The translations under genes were made by a program, and so were the position numbers. DNA of 64,000 nucleotides from Megaleporinus macrocephalus (lineage: Eukaryota; Chordata; Actinopteri; Characiformes; Anostomidae), in NCBI GenBank assembly GCA_021613375.1, contig CM038711.1:22736223-22800222 (forward strand), written 5' to 3'. Under the pieces are notes generated by a model that saw only the letters and a list, made by a program, of their open reading frames with translations, was not told the origin of the DNA and made no database searches. Numbering within the stretch: the stretch's first letter is position 1; each line of letters begins with the position of its first letter. Shown here in pieces: positions 63,725 to 64,000 of this stretch.

Positions 63725-63957
63725 CTCTGGATTTTATTTAACAGACATGCAAGAGTCCTTCAGTTGTCTGTGGTCTCCACAGCCATAATGAGTTCAGTAA
63801 TCACACCTGGTTTGGTGTTTTAGTATGGGATTATACAGAACCAGTTTGCTCGGGCGCTTGTACAGTCCCTGAAGGGGAAGTGGTACATTATGTTGCCTCT
63901 ATGGTTTGCCCAGGCCAGGTTTCTTCTGGTCTTGAATCTTCACCCCAATGTACTCAT
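63725..63957 (-). CDS. Terminal exon of an unidentified minus-strand gene
   Basis: On the minus strand an acceptor (tttttgctgttcag) ends at 63958. It is followed by an open frame EYIGVKIQDQKKPGLGKP and stop TAG at 63899-63901, then about 160 bp of UTR with AATAAA at 63738-63733. Coding would span 63899-63957 and continue leftward as UTR. I do not recognise the protein. The rest of the gene lies beyond the window. The evidence is the splice site, frame and poly(A) signal together, so this is a moderate call. Confidence 0.45.
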
Positions 63958-64000
63958 CTGAACAGCAAAAATCTGAGATGTACAAACAGCAGGCATGTTC

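Overview
The window reads as vertebrate, and specifically teleost fish, nuclear DNA. It has split genes with GT-AG introns, tRNA-derived SINEs and decayed Tc1/mariner transposons of fish type, abundant CA/TG/TA microsatellites, and two genes whose translated exons match vertebrate families. An otophysan (characin, catfish or knifefish type) is plausible from the SINE types, but this is inference.

Layout. Positions 1-6600 are intergenic or far-upstream sequence with one SINE and no gene I can support. A CpG-rich block at about 6750-7150 and a possible untranslated exon (7287-7379) precede il34. This gene encodes interleukin-34, the secreted second ligand of the CSF1 receptor. It has six coding exons between 9668 and 14781 on the + strand and encodes 205 residues. 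Just after its 3' UTR, at about 16453, an enormous minisatellite begins, with a 39-bp basic unit and higher-order periods of about 2.65 kb and 4.69 kb. At 30078 the array is broken by a second copy of the last part of il34: the end of intron 5, the terminal coding exon, the 3' UTR and the flank. A second stretch of the same minisatellite then runs to about 39938. The arrangement is a tandem duplication with a 15,817-bp unit, essentially identical between copies outside the array, so it is either very recent or an assembly artefact. One tRNA-derived SINE lies inside the array in only one of two otherwise matching higher-order blocks.

From 40662 to 63206 on the + strand lies a complete 15-exon lonp2 gene, the peroxisomal Lon protease 2. 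It encodes 843 residues with Walker A and B motifs, the Ser-Lys protease dyad and a C-terminal SKL peroxisome signal. One of its introns (intron 12) appears to be a GC-AG intron. Its introns hold Tc1-like remnants, small inverted-repeat elements and long TA, CA and TG microsatellites, several of them directly at splice sites. At the right edge, on the - strand, a short terminal exon of an unidentified gene ends at 63899, and its polyadenylation signal faces that of lonp2 at a distance of about 40 bp.

The genes are unrelated in function: one is a myeloid growth factor, the other a peroxisomal quality-control and processing protease. The most unusual part is the roughly 23.5-kb minisatellite and duplication domain between them, which carries a spare copy of the il34 last exon and hundreds of acceptor-like motifs downstream of il34.
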